DNA of 64,000 nt from positions 188,082,804-188,146,803 of the forward strand of contig BTPG01000003.1 in assembly GCA_036245525.1 (NCBI GenBank). Direction: 5' to 3'. Made by a program: the position numbers and the translations under genes. A model generated the notes under the pieces. The model saw only the letters and a program-made list of their open reading frames with translations, had not been told where the DNA came from and made no database searches. Origin of the DNA: Semisulcospira habei. Its lineage: Eukaryota; Mollusca; Gastropoda; Semisulcospiridae. Positions 10,626 through 22,227 of the stretch are shown here, piece after piece (the stretch's first letter is position 1; the number at the start of each line of letters is the position of its first letter).

Positions 10626-11423
10626 GCAGGGGTCTGATGTATGGACAGAGACTAAACAAGTCCACGCCGACTGACGTAGCCCTAGTCGGAAACTTGTTAC
10701 GTGAAGTAGGGACTAACTGAGGCATACATTTCCGATGCATGAACTGAGACTTGAGTCAGACTATCAAGTCCGAGACTAGATATGGTTAGTCGGCTACTTG
10801 TGTCAAATGCTATTTTTAACTTGGGAAAATTCAGTTCCAAATGCCACTGAGCATGAGCCGCTGGGAACAGTTTTTGCCCTGCACGTGTTTTGACAGCCAC
10901 TGTCTCACTTCCATCTTCACTCTGCCTGTAAACTGTACTCATCGATTTTGGTTTTAATAATATTAATAATAATAATATTGTACATTTATATAGCGCTTGA
11001 CCTCCACTGAAATGAATGGTGCTCTAAGGCGCTTTACTGTGACAAGATCAAAAATCACAGAACAAAAAGTACAAGAAACTTTCACGGCGCTTGAAACTTT
11101 TTGGGAAGCTTCGTATCATCAAACTCATCTAGTGTGTTTTTTCTTGGTCTCTAAATACTCGATTTCGGCGTAGATTTCGTCGATATAGACATCATGTAGA
11201 CAGCGGCTGCCATCATTCGCTTTAGTCAGAGACTAGACGCTTTACACCTAGTCAGTAAATCGCGGGCTTAAATTTGGGCTGTTTAGTCCCTGAGATAGTT
11301 TCAGACTTGGCCTAGTCTCAATTCATGCATGTCTCACTTACTAACATCATGTTAGACTCAGGCGTATGAAAATAGTGTCGGACTTAGGCTCTAGTCTCTG
11401 CCGTCCATACATCAGTCCCCTGA
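10626..11423. repeat. large degenerate inverted repeat (~800 bp)
   Basis: GCAGGGGTCTGATGTATGGA followed by CAGAGACTAA (10,626-10,655) is mirrored at 11,391-11,423 by CTAGTCTCTG, GTCCATACATCAG and CCCCTG. GATGCATGAACTGAGAC (10,734-10,750) is mirrored by GTCTCAATTCATGCATG (11,315-11,331). The middle holds a LINE-end-like AT-rich fragment. The arms are interrupted and diverged. It is probably an old long-arm foldback transposon. Confidence 0.55.
10955..11043 (-). repeat. LINE/SINE 3'-end-like fragment
   Basis: (AAT)n followed by GTACATTTATATAGCGCTTG and GCTCTAAGGCGCTTTAC. On the minus strand this reads AGCGCTATATAAATGTAC plus (ATT)n, the usual 3' end of CR1/L2-type elements, and like the ends at 53,742 and 56,107. 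Confidence 0.5.
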
Positions 11424-12759
11424 ACCGACTAGTCATAGCATATCTGGGCACTGCTTGCGGAAAAAACACTGACTAATCCAGCATCATATGGAGTCAGTGT
11501 ATGTCGCTATAGCCTGTCTAATCAGTACAGGCTGTGACAGCCGTACGCCGCAAATACGAACCCGGCCTAAACTTTATGCCGCTAGGGACGCGGCTACACC
11601 TTCATGGCTACTGACATCGTATCATTGATATCAGTGACACCGCCCGTAGTTTACACACACACACAAAAATGAAGAGAGTAGTAATCACTGATTCAGTAAC
11701 AACATAGTATGTGCAGAGAAGCGGGCATCAGTATAACAATGCAATGACTATACATTAACTGTAAACGCCGGCCGCACTTGGATAACTTATAGGAGATCCC
11801 GCCACAGGTGTCGCTTCAGGCTATCAGACCATTTAGCAACACACCCGCTGACCGCATCCAGTACAAGGTCTACAGGCAGAGAAGACACCATTATGTGAGA
11901 AGGGAGAATGGTTTTTAAAAAAGGAAAATACAGGTAATGCCGCGGGGCCACTGAAATGGAGTGACGTCACGTAAGTTGGCCCCAGAAAAAAACAGAGAGT
12001 TGGCTTGAAAACCCCACCCGGCTCAGTGGTGGCACGGTAGTGGCGGGGCCCGGCTCCCGGCCATGCTCAGTCGATCCGCGGTGGCCGTGCCGCGGCACTA
12101 CCGGGCTAATATACTGTCGAGCAAAACTTGACATTGCGACATTTTAGCGTGTCCGATGATTCCCAAAATGTCGCAGTTCTTTTGCTCTTTTGTATAGTAA
12201 TACTGACTGACTTAGTAATATCAAGTCTCCTTTATGTTACATGAGTCAGTACAGTTACTGAGTAATGTTGGACAATAGAGCAAGCTGACTTTACTCAGTT
12301 TTGGAGTTTGAATGTCGCAACTGAAATCAGTGCCGTGGACGTTAAACCCTGAACTAACCAACCAAAAAAACCGAAACCGCATCAGTTACACATAACATGC
12401 TGCAAGAGTTTGACTGACAAAAACAGTCGAACGGCAGCAAGCCGGCCGGGCCGTCTGGACTGCAGCAAGCAGCACGTGGGTTTATTTATAGTAGCTCTGA
12501 GCTTTCACGCAAATTTTCGGGCTGGTAGTTGATAATAAAAACAAAATAGGTAAGAAACCAGAGACGCAAAGAACAGACAGATTGTTGTAGCATGTGCGAT
12601 AATATGACGAATTTAATCAGACATTCCCTAAAGAATCACGGTAAAAACTAAGGGAAACCCAAGCGCGACCTGGCTGTGTATGGGATTTTCCCTTTCTGGG
12701 GCGATACATGACGTCAAAGTAACTACTGGTGATATGCCAATGAATGAATAATGTACGGC
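11424..12759. other. unassigned sequence
   Basis: No gene or known transposon. A GC-rich imperfect hairpin lies at about 12,008-12,105. The ACTGAC/GTCAGT word bias of the preceding region continues to about 12,430. Confidence 0.4.
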
Positions 12760-13080
12760 AAGCCAATCAGAGTTCAGTCCCTTTGGTCATGTGACACTTC
12801 CTGCGGGTGTTCTCCATGCGCAAGTGACCTTCAAGGTAGGAAATATTCTGTATATTTAGATCGTATTTCAACTATAGGAGTAATGTAAATGAAGTCTGCG
12901 TTTTTTCGTGCATCTGCATCAAGCGCTTTTAAGCTGGTATACTGCTTTACGTTTTTAAGTAGATGCCGGTTCTCTTTGCTATCGGCGCCATGTTCCATCA
13001 TGGCTGCTAGCGGACGAAGCACGCAGAAGCAGGAAACGGAGATTTCGGTGTGAATTATTTCGCTTCGTCTTCATCGTAAG
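12760..13080 (+). promoter_or_regulatory. candidate promoter and first exon
   Basis: A CpG-containing patch inside AT-rich flanks. In order it shows GCCAATCAG (CCAAT box, about 12,762), TCATGTGAC (E-box of USF type, about 12,787) and CACTTCCTG (ETS-like). There follow an ATG-bearing segment (short frame starting MAASGRSTQKQ at about 12,999 and ending in a stop) and ATC|GTAAGTG, an excellent splice-donor match, at about 13,075-13,082. This combination is usual for a housekeeping-type animal promoter with a mainly untranslated first exon on the plus strand. A divergent minus-strand start (MMEHGADSKENRHLLKN from about 13,001 down) is also open. No downstream exon was identified, so this stays a candidate. 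Confidence 0.35.
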
Positions 13081-13082
13081 TG

Positions 13083-14646
13083 AAATTTAAGAGCCCTAAC
13101 GTGCCAGAGTGTATATTTATGTTCGTGCTCTGGAGTATTCAATAGCACATAGATTGTTGCATCACGAGAATCGTCCAAATATTCGCTCAACACATCATCG
13201 TCTGCATTAGGACTGTGGAACTGTTTTGCGGTGGTGCGCAAAAACGCGGTTTATGTTATGCTAATCTGTTGTATCATTCAAATGTTCAATAGATTCGTCT
13301 TGTAATATTTTGCTTGTTCATAGCTTCTGATATGCCTAATGTCTGTCTGCGCCGATTCTTAACATTAAATCAACGGATGCTTGGATGTGTAAAACACAAC
13401 AGTTGTTCGCTGTGTTAGCAATTTAGTACTAAGTCTGTTCTCTCTGATCAACAACGTAAAGGCAGCCCTATTAAACGATTGCGGGACCAACATGTTTCAT
13501 TTTCTACTGTCACATTGTCGACGCATCCAGCACTTTTATGGAAATGGGGATTTAGTTTTGGTCACTTGCATCAATGGAGTTTTGCTTATTTTGTGATAAT
13601 TTATTCACTCGGTCAGTTTTTGTTTTACCAGTCTTTTGAGGTTGTTTACAATGGCTGTGTGGCTTATCAAACGTCATCTTGGTTATCAAATGCTTGCAAT
13701 TCTCATAGTGTGGAATGATAGAGGTCCTCAGCTCTTTTTGTTGTCACACATGCTATTGCTATAATATTCACACTTGTCTGGTAATCCTATTCTGTCCCCA
13801 AGCTTAGAAAGTTAGAGGTTACAGTGATAGGAAATTGGTTTGAAGTTTGTTTTCTGTATTAATGCATTGTCATGCATTCTAATCAGTATGGAACTTTCAT
13901 CTCGCAGTTCCCTGCCTTTATTAAAATTTTTGCCCAGGCTGTACACGCATGCAGTGCCCGTGGGTTGTTTCAATCATAACAGGCTTTGTTAAAGATATAG
14001 TGCCACTATAGCTGCAGCTATAACCGAAGGTTTACCTTCAGGACCCAACCCTTTAAACCAAAAACAGTTTTAAAGCTTCAAAAAATACATTTCATGTGAA
14101 TTGTGATTGCATTTAAATTTTGTCCATAGGATCTGGCACATTCTCACAATAATAAGTGGACATCATTGTAGTCTTAGTAATGATGCAACGATAACAACTT
14201 TGAAGTATTGTCTAACTCTAAATGAAATAAGTATTGATGGAGATACCTGTGCATGCACAATGTGTACACAATATATCATCTGTCAACAGCAACAATATGT
14301 GCATTTGTCAAAATGTGCTGTTTATTTCATGTATATTTTCAATCTTAATGAGCCTGAGAAAAATGAGTCATCAGCTACATCAAACTTAGAAATTCATTTA
14401 CTGGTTGTGTTGCTTTCTACTGATGAGATAGAAAGTGGACTCGCGGAGGTATGTAACATTTGTGGTATAATTGACGTCATCTGTTACATTTTTACATTTT
14501 GGTCAGTTAAATGTGTTTACTGAGACTCTTTATTTATCTTTTGTATGAAATTTGTATTTAAATAAAGGAAGGATTTTTGAACGGCTCAGTGGATCCAGAA
14601 TATTGTTTTTTCTCTCTTTCAAACTATACCTTATGGGAGAACTTTA
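13083..14646. other. AT-rich, intron-like sequence
   Basis: No conserved frame or transposon is recognised apart from the small repeat at 13,985-14,062. If the candidate first exon upstream is real, this would be intron. The 138-codon frame at 14,107-14,523 has no domain I know. Confidence 0.4.
13985..14062 (-). repeat. short palindromic repeat shared with 20,796-20,862
   Basis: On the minus strand: AAAGGGTTGGGTCCTGAAGG, then CCTTCGGTT, TAGCTGCAGCTA and a GTGGCACTAT tail. The copy at 20,796 has AAAGGGTTGGGTTGTGAAGG, GCGCCTTCAG, TAGCTGCAG and GTGGCGCTAT in the opposite orientation. Internal self-complementary pieces are CTGAAGG/CCTTCAG and TAGCTGCAGCTA. Confidence 0.6.
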
Positions 14647-14720
14647 CCCCCCCCCCCCTCTCTCTCGCTCTCTCTTCCCCCCCCCCCCCCCCCCCCTTTT
14701 TTTTTTTTTTTTTTTTTTGT
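14647..14720. repeat. poly-C, CT and poly-T tract
   Basis: C run, then (TC)n, then C run, then a T run of about 20. The Pro/Phe frames over it are artefacts. Confidence 0.95.
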
Positions 14721-14869
14721 TTGTTCGGAGGGAGTGTCGTGCATTTCTTTTCATGTCATATTTTTTACCGACTCTGTGCGTACATTCACAGAAAACACCA
14801 GCCCAAACCCTGGGGTTTGATGGGTACATAAATACATGCACGCCTTCTTCATATTGTTAAGGGAAAAAA

Positions 14870-15018
14870 GGCTCACATGTGAAGCAAAAGTGAGTCTATG
14901 TTCTGGGCCAGTAGTTAGTCCGTCTGTCATCCGCCGTTGTCCATCGTTTATCCTCAGTTTTCAAGTTTGTACATACGCAAACTTCTCAGATTTACATGTT
15001 TACACATGTATGAGCCTG
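14870..15018 (+). mobile_element. pearl-like element, left end only
   Basis: Starts GGCTCACATGTGAAGCAAAA and GTGAGTCTATGTTCTGGGCC, the left terminus shared by the pearl-like copies from 23,079 onward. It loses similarity after about 100 bases, and a GTATGAGCC near 15,007 may be a relic of the right end. Confidence 0.7.
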
Positions 15019-15892
15019 TGACAAAACGTCATGCGCATAACAACCAACATATTTTTAGTTAAAAAAACCACACTACAACAGGAAATTTGCTTTTTGTGAT
15101 TCCCCTATGAAGACATTGTTGTTTGAATGCTTACATTTCTCTCATAGTTTCCTTTTCATCAAAATGGAACAATATAGATGATTTTCATGTGTATGTCCAG
15201 TAGTATGTCCAGTGTGACAACAAACATTTTTTTCTCTGAAAACTGAGTGACAGAAATATATTTGTTTTCTGTTATCTCATCTAATTATAATGACTGTTTA
15301 ACTTTTAAGAATTTTTTTCTGGGGTAAAAAGTGGTAATCAAAGAAATTTTGTTGTTGTTGTGATTTAAATTGACTGAGCATGTCAACAACAACCAACAGC
15401 GATAGTGAAAGAAAACTTAATTTCAGAAGGAATAAAATATGTTTCATACTTATATCTCAGAGAACAGGTTATCATGTTCATTTCTTGTGAAAGGGAATAA
15501 TCAAAAAAGAAAAACTGACTTATTATGATCATATTTATCACCGTATCTCCACTATAACGAACAACATTTTCAGAAAGGGCTAGATTTAAGTATATTTTAT
15601 TATTCTCTGCTAGAAATAATCTATTTGTGCATTCACAAGTCTTTAATTTTACATGCCCACATGCGAGATACTTCAAAACTAACCAGTGCCTAAAATAAAC
15701 CTATTTTTAAGACATCTAAGTTGAGTGTTACTTTGGACATTTCTGTTGGTTGTTACTTTTAGGACAAAGAACCTTTTTTTCTCAGGCTCATATTTTTTTT
15801 TTTCTCTGGTTGTATGTCCTTGTTTTTGTATTCTGCTTCACTGTTTCATTACTGTGATTGTAAAGCGCCTAGAGCACCTTGGTGATTAGGCA
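15019..15892. other. AT-rich unassigned sequence
   Basis: No supported gene. GTAAAGCGCCTAGAGC at about 15,861-15,876 resembles CR1/L2 LINE 3' ends, so the last part may be a LINE-tail relic. Confidence 0.4.
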
Positions 15893-16000
15893 ACTAGACA
15901 TGCCATAATTTTTATCTTGTTACTTCGCTGTCAGAGTCTGAGGCCCGCCCATCCCAGACGTCATTTGCTTGCTATGGAACACTCCAACCAGACCTGCCTA
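15893..16000 (+). repeat. second copy of the 8,543 repeat
   Basis: AGACATGCCATAATTTTTAT followed by CTTGTTACTTC and GGCCCGCCC parallels 8,543-8,690. The type is unknown. Confidence 0.55.
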
Positions 16001-16089
16001 CTCTTATGATTTTGCCATATTTCTTACGAGTTTGGGTGTGTTTTTTACGGTCTTCCGGTATTGTATCATTTTCTTTGGTAGCTTTTTAC

Positions 16090-16674
16090 GGGATCAAAAC
16101 CAGAAATACTGTCCAGGATTGCGCAGACAACAACAGCACTGACAAGATTGAAGACCATATGGAAGGACAGAAACATCACACTCTGCTCCAAGATCAGACT
16201 GATGCGCTCCTTAGTCATCTCAGTGTTCTTGTATGCCTGCGAGTCATGGACTCTCACAGCAGACCTTGAAAGGAGGATACAAGCCACTGAAATGAGATGT
16301 TTTCGAAGGCTGCTTGGCATCTCATACAGAGATCACATCACAAACGAGGAAGTGGGAAGCAGAATCAGCCAAGCCATCGGGCCCTATGAAGACTTATTAG
16401 CCATTGTGAGAAAACGCAAACTGAAGTGGTATGGGCATGTCACGCGTTCAGCAGGGCTTGCCAAAACAATCCTGCAAGGCACTGTGCAAGGAAGACGAAG
16501 GAGAGGAAGACGGAGGAAAAGATGGGAGGACAATATCTCAGAGTGGACAGGACTGAAGCTGGGCGATACGCTGAGAATGGCAGAGAACAGAGTGGATTGG
16601 AGGGAGCTGGTTGCCAAGTCATCAGTGGTGCCCCAACAGTCGGCAAGACTAGGGGATATAGATAGATAGATAGA
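16090..16674 (+). mobile_element. RTE-2 LINE, 5'-truncated, (GATA)n tail
   Basis: Flanked by the 11 bp target-site duplication TAGCTTTTTAC at 16,079-16,089 and 16,675-16,685, directly outside a GATAGATAGATA tail. Only the last ~585 bases of the element are present, as expected for target-primed reverse transcription that stopped early. It matches 34,672-35,235 closely. Confidence 0.9.
16148..16669 (+). pseudogene. C-terminal fragment of RTE-2 reverse transcriptase
   Basis: The frame is open but incomplete: it covers only the region behind the polymerase core. Visible are LCSKIRLMRSLVISVFLYAC, ATEMRCFRRLLGISYRDHIT, LKWYGHVTRS and KRWEDNISEWTGLKLGD, the usual 3' block of this LINE type. It retains the CFRRLLG segment that the 34.9 kb copy has lost through a 13 bp deletion. 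With no catalytic motifs it cannot act alone. Confidence 0.85.
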
Positions 16675-16834
16675 TAGCTTTTTACAGTAGTTTTTTTTTT
16701 TTTTTTTTGGTGGCAAATAGTTTGATTGTGCCGTTTCTGCGCTGACCTATAATTTGGTCTAGCCAATGGAAAGCGTGTCTTTGTGTTTATTGTACTAGCG
16801 GATGGGATCGCTTCACTTTGTAAGTTTGAGGTTC

Positions 16835-18120
16835 TTACTTACTTACGCCTGTCACCCCTCCCCGGGTTTAGGCCGTCGACGAGAGACCTCCAGCGACTCC
16901 TGTCCTGTGCTTCTCCTTCGATTTTACTCCAGGTGGTTCCCAGTCTCTTGATGTCTGCTTGGAGGTCTCGACGCCAGGTGTTTCTCGGCCTGCCTCTTTT
17001 CCTCTTTCCCTGGGGGTTCCATGACAATGCCTGCCTAGTGATACTGGAAACTGGCTTTCTCAGACTGACCAATCCATCCCCATCTTCTTCGTCCAATTTC
17101 ATTCTCTGCTGTTATCTGCTCTGTTCTCTCCCAGAGTCTGACGTTGCTGATCTTCTCTGGCCAGTGGATTTTCAAAATTCTTCTAAGGCAACTGTTTATA
17201 AAGATCTGTACTCTCTTGACTGTGGTTTTTGTCAATCTCCAAGTCTCTGCTCCATATAGGAGAACTGCTTTTACGTTGGAGTTGAAAATCCGGACTTTGG
17301 TGTGTTGTGACAGCTCTCTGGAACTCCACACTTTTTTCAACTGGAGAAAGGCTGCTCTGGCTTTACCGATTCGTGCTCTGACATCTGCATCAGTGCCACC
17401 TTTTTTGTCTATGATGCTCCCGAGATAGGTGAAGGACTCCACCTCCTCCAACGCGGTGCCAGCAAGCAAGACTGGTTCTTCCCGGGTTGCGTTCAGCCCC
17501 ATTGTCTTTGTTTTCTGTTTGTGGATGGTGAGGCCCACTTGTGACGAGATGTCAGCAAGCCTTGTGGTCTTGTCCTGCATTTCTTGATGAGTGTGGGACA
17601 GTAAAGCCAAGTCGTCTGCAAAATCGAGGTCATCAATCTGTGTCCACAGTGTCCACTGTATTCCACTTAGTCTGTGCTCTGTGGTCCTCTTCATGACCCA
17701 GTCTATGGCCAGTTGGAAGAGGAACGGAGACAGCAAACACCCCTGCCTGACACCGGTTCTGACCTGGAGCTCCCTGGTGAACTGCCCTTCGTGGATCACG
17801 TGACATGTCATGCCATCGTAGCTGCTCTTGATCAGGCGGACGAGCTTTGTGGGTACACCGTAGTGTCGTAGGAGTTTCCACAGTCTCTTGGTCCATGCTG
17901 TCAAATGCTTTCTCGTAATCCACAAAGTTGACGTACAGCGGGGAGCTCCACTCCAGAGACTGTTCCACGATGATGCGGAGAGTGGCGATCTGGTCTGTAC
18001 ATGATCGGTTTTTCCTGAATCCTGCTTGCTGGGGGTCAACAGAGCTCTTCATTCTCTCCGGGATGATCCTGTTGAATACCTTTCCTGGTACTGACAGCAA
18101 GGTGATTCCTCTGTAGTTGG
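16835..18120 (-). mobile_element. RTE-1 LINE, 5'-truncated, (TAAG)n tail
   Basis: The direct repeat AAGTTTGAGGTTC (16,822-16,834) / AAGTTTGAAGTTC (18,121-18,133), with one mismatch, brackets the element. Its 3' end on the minus strand is GACAGGCGTAAGTAAGTAA. By eye it differs from the 40.2 kb copy at roughly 3% over the first 130 bases. Confidence 0.9.
16839..18100 (-). pseudogene. RTE-1 reverse transcriptase, frameshifted
   Basis: Translation begins in [20 protein letters not shown] and [14 protein letters not shown] (RT fingers). It passes [11 protein letters not shown] (motif A), where the frame shifts, then [13 protein letters not shown] (motif B, near 17,735), [11 protein letters not shown] (motif C, near 17,625) and [11 protein letters not shown], and ends near RKRGRPRNTWRRDLQADIK. 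The L-R-DQ segment before QQAGF is shortened relative to the 41.4 kb copy. Two overlapping frames (17,633-18,100 and 17,035-18,039) make one broken gene, followed by a third frame (16,839-17,102) at the 3' end. Confidence 0.85.
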
Positions 18121-18133
18121 AAGTTTGAAGTTC

Positions 18134-18429
18134 ACGGCCTTTATATTTATTCAGATGACAAAGATGAAAAATATTCTGTACAATTCCTTTTTTTAATGAT
18201 ATGTGTATTTATGCAACACTTAATAATTAATAAAAGCACACTTAAAAATGTGAAATTGGTTGGCGTCTCTTGTGTGTGTGTTTCACATGACTTCCAGTCG
18301 GCTAGGCAGTTGAACTATAATCTTACTGACACTAGTGGGAGTCTCTCAAATCTTACTGAGAGTTTTCCCAAATCTTCCTGACAACCACATGATCATGTAG
18401 GCAGGTCTGCCCATCTCTAAGTCAGTACG
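18134..18429. other. unassigned sequence
   Basis: AT-rich. Nothing recognised. Confidence 0.45.
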
Positions 18430-18660
18430 GTAGACAAAAAGTAGAATTTTAGTAGTTTTATCAGCACTTTGCAAAACTTTTAAACCAAATTTGGAAGAAA
18501 AGCAGCTGATAAGATTGGAAATAGACAAAAGTGTGAAAAATGCATACATTTTGAGAAAACGTTTTGCTAGTTCAAAATTAAGCCAACCCTTTACGTATGT
18601 GAGAACTGGATCATTCATGCACGTGAGCCGCAAAGGCTTTGCAATTCTTGTTCTTGTCCA
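18430..18660 (+). mobile_element. pearl-like element, right part
   Basis: Contains AGTAGAATTTTAG, CAGCTGATAAGA, GTGTGAAAAATGCATA, TTTTGAGAAAACG and then CATGCACGTGAGCCGCAAAG with GGCTTTGCAATTCTTGTT, the conserved right end. The left half is missing. Confidence 0.7.
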
Positions 18661-18819
18661 CAGATTGCCTGGGATAACTGTTTCCAGGGTGCTTTTATTC
18701 ACTTGGTATCCAAGTCGATGCATACAATTTCTGTGTACATCATTCATACGTATCTGGGATAACAAATGATACGCTTGTGATGTCGACATAACACTGACAT
18801 TAGCGCACATTTGCAGACA

Positions 18820-18958
18820 CGTACACACACACAGAGGACCCCCTCCCCCCAAACTGACAGCGCACATTTGCAGACACAAAGGGCCCCCCCCCCCCCCCCC
18901 ACCCACACACACACACACACACACACCCTGACCCCCCCCCCCCCCCCCCCCCCCCCCT
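18820..18958. repeat. CA and poly-C low-complexity tract
   Basis: (CA)n stretches alternate with C runs, including 18,886-18,900 and about 18,931-18,957. A 25-base GACAGCGCACATTTGCAGACA-type segment occurs twice. Confidence 0.85.
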
Positions 18959-18959
18959 T

Positions 18960-20795
18960 CCGTCTTGCACCTAGGGCCAGTGATTAGCAGCTAGAATTTA
19001 GTAGAAATAATCGGTGCAAACAGGGTGCAGAAGCTTACAGCCATCAGTTTAGTGTAATACCCACCTACCCACCCTAAATGCTTACAAAAAGCATGATCAC
19101 ATGCTAAGATAAATTGCAATTGTTTGCACTTCAGTGTGGAGTGTGTAAAGTAAAAGCTAGTCTAAAAAACGGAATTTCAAATAGGTTATCAGATCACTGT
19201 TTCGGGTATGCAGGCATCAGGCATCGTTTATGGTCCGACTGCATGTAACAAAAATGCCCAGTTGACGTTAGCTGTAGACTAGGTCAATGTCCTATTAAAA
19301 TTAATTAGAAGCTGCCCTTTCCAGTTAATTTGCATTCCTCATATTTTGCATCCTACATGGGCCAGCAATCTATGTTGCACATAGTGGTATCTACTAAATC
19401 AAGTGAAACGCCTCGTTACTGTCATCAATATTGCTGATTAGTAAGTTGTCATCTGCGATTCTTTGCCCTTTTCCTTCGTTTTGCGCATCACTTGTGCTTG
19501 TTGTTTCATTTTGTGTTTATGAGATTATATGAATATAGAATGTTGTGCAGCAAGGACCTATTGATATTTCTGTAAGGCGGATGAATGTTTTATTCATATT
19601 TGCCGTTCAAGGACATTTTATTTTTAATTTTACCTGTGTCTGTGGACATTTTGCTTGCATCCTTGCTGATCCACTATGGTAAACACTTGATTTAGTAGTA
19701 GTTTCATTTAATGATGAACAAGTAATAAAATATATATATTTTTTAATAGTTTTGATTATTAATGTTACATTATGTAACACTTTATACTTTAGTTACAAAT
19801 CGCCTTTTGTATATTAAATACTCTGCTTCTGTGTCTAAAGTTCAGATGTATATATGAGGATGACATTTATTGTATATTTTTAAGATTTATTTTCACTGAC
19901 AGTTTTATGACTGAAAGTGAAAGGAAGTAGGCCTTGTGGTATGGTAAAACCTGTTGACTGCAGCCATGCTGATGTGTACGAAGCCCAAGTCTAGATTATT
20001 GATTTTCCTCACTGGTGTATAGTCATATTACCACCACTTTGCTGGCCACTTGTGGGTTTGCATGACATGATTAGGATTGAAAGAAAGAACACACTAATTG
20101 CCATTGAAGTCCAGCTTGTACACTTACTTTAGCTTAGAAGTTAGATTAAAACTGTACACTGGCATGGTGGCAGGTAGATCAAAATTGAATAGTCACTGTT
20201 TGCCAGTGCATCTGATGCAGAGAGGCATCAACAAAACAATTTGTTGTATAGATACTGTAAACATTTCAGTGGGATACTTATGTTCACTATAGCTTGTATA
20301 CATTAAAATTGAAAGACATGAGCGAAAGGGCCCAAAAATGCGATCAGTTCAATCAATAGCAAGTAAGAGGAGAGGACTAGGGCCAGACTGAGATCCAGCA
20401 CAGTTTGCAGTAGAATTTCCATTGAACATCCTTGGGAAATCAATGGTTGCCATGGCGACTGGGAGTAGGGGAGATGGGTTCCCTTTTGACAAGGCTTTAG
20501 TGGGAGGGTTTGTGGTGCAGAATGTAGAGGGTTGGGGTGTCTGTGGAAAGAAGATTGCTTGGTTGCTTGATAACTATCACAGCCAGTTGTACCTAGGGAT
20601 TATGTTGGGCTTGGAATTTAGTGCTAAAAGTAAGATTACAAGCATCTTGGCTACTGACCAGTTTGCAGTTGGGTTTTGATGCAATATTTCTAATCCAACC
20701 AGTTAATTTTGGCTAAGTGCCGAAGCAAAAGTATGCACTGAGCCACTGGTTGTCCGTTTGTGGTGCAAACTTTTATGTATGCATTTTCTTAGTGA
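18960..20795. other. AT-rich, intron-like sequence without recognised elements
   Basis: About 1.8 kb with no transposon similarity, tandem repeat or supported frame. It is one of the longest repeat-poor stretches of the window. Confidence 0.45.
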
Positions 20796-20862
20796 CTAAA
20801 GGGTTGGGTTGTGAAGGTGCGCCTTCAGTTTAGCTGCAGAGCAGGTGGCGCTATGCATTCAG
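20796..20862 (+). repeat. copy of the short palindromic repeat at 13,985
   Basis: CTAAAGGGTTGGGTTGTGAA, then GGTGCGCCTTCAG, TAGCTGCAG and GTGGCGCTAT. See 13,985-14,062 for the comparison. Confidence 0.6.
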
Positions 20863-21728
20863 ACTGATGGCTAGGATTCAAATGACTTGTCGGGACTGTG
20901 CTCGTTTTTGTAGGTTGGCCTACGGTTTAAGCCATTGACTTGCAACGTGGCTTAAAAGATACTTTTGGGCCTGAGCATTATGTAAACGTGTTAATTTTAG
21001 TGAATTCTCACAGGTCAAGGTCACAGGTGGTCAATAAACAGGTTGAAAAGTAGCCTAGTACCTGCGTCTATGTTTAGCGAATGTAGAATGATGCAGATGG
21101 GGATATTGGCCTTGCATGGTGACCTAGAAGTCAAAGCAAAACATTTTTTGTTCAGACATTACTCGTGTGTGTGTTACTGTTTTTGTTTATGGGGGGAAGG
21201 GGAGGGGGGTGGGGGTGGGTGGGGTGGTTGTAGCATTCAAATTTCTAGCCAGTCATTGAATGGGAGGTATGCTGCGATAACTTGAATAAGGAAGGTTACA
21301 TGTTTTACAGCTTCACAGACCCTGTCTTCAGAGAGATTGTCATTTGTATTAATGAAATTAGGATTTTCTTAAATGCTGTTTTAAATTATTAAACACAGGA
21401 CGATTCTAATTTTCGGTGCAAACATTTAAAAGGCCAGTGTCACTGGAGATGGGAAAATGTGATTTTTTGGGAAAAAAATATATAACCCTTATCCAGCTGT
21501 TCATTCAACCTTGCAACAAATGTACTGGTAGTTGATGATAAGACTACTAAGTACTATGCATCCTGATTTGGTTGACTAGCCTTAAAGGTTAAGGGACAGG
21601 GGAGTTGAAGAAATGTGTGAAAATGAAACGGGATGTTGTAGGTACTCTGGTCATCTCGGAAATAAAACACCAGTAGCTTACATCAAGGCAAAGTTGTACT
21701 GTTACTAATTAACTATTTAGGTGAGCTC
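20863..21728. other. unassigned sequence
   Basis: Contains a G-rich run at about 21,190-21,230. No gene supported. Confidence 0.45.
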
Positions 21729-21836
21729 TTAACCCATTTAGCCCTGACGTACAACAGCAGGAGATGGATGGACCATGATAATTCAAGAGTAGTGCCAGAT
21801 GAGCTTGGCGTCTGATGGTGCCAAGCTAATCTGGCA

Positions 21837-21837
<1 letters not shown>

Positions 21838-21903
<66 letters not shown>
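21838..21903. repeat. (TC)n microsatellite
   Basis: About 65 bases of TC at the 5' end of the retroposon. The Arg-Glu frame on the minus strand is an artefact. Confidence 0.95.
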
Positions 21904-21907
<4 letters not shown>

Positions 21908-22227
21908 CTCAGTATATTGTAGATTATAAGTAAACATTGTCTCTTTTCTTTTTTTTGTTAAGGTTGAAAGTTATGTGTAGTATATTGTATTGGATCTATA
22001 ACTCTGCAATTTGTAACTTTGGTTGTGTTAGGTGTATGTGTGTGTGTGTCATGCAAATAAAAAAGTATTAAAAAAAAAAAAAAAAAAAATTGGGCTGCAG
22101 TTTCTTTGAATCATTGTGCTTATATGTAACTAATCAGGATGACAAACCAGTTGTGATGCATGATTTTTATGTTGTGTTGGAAGTGAAATAAATTTTATTT
22201 TTGCAAAATAAAAAAAAAAATAAAAAA
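21838..22227 (+). mobile_element. poly(A) retroposon with 12 bp target-site duplication
   Basis: CTAATCTGGCAT stands at 21,826-21,837 and again at 22,228-22,239, exactly at the ends of the insert. The insert starts in (TC)n, contains AATAAA followed by 20 A (22,070-22,089), continues for ~120 bases, and ends in a second AATAAA region with an A-rich tail. This is a LINE-mobilised transcript copy (processed-RNA type) whose source I cannot name. Two poly(A) tracts within one duplication suggest a read-through or dimeric template. Confidence 0.8.

Noticed and set aside
14107..14523. 138-codon open frame
   Set aside because: AT-rich sequence with no recognisable domain and no splice or promoter context of its own.
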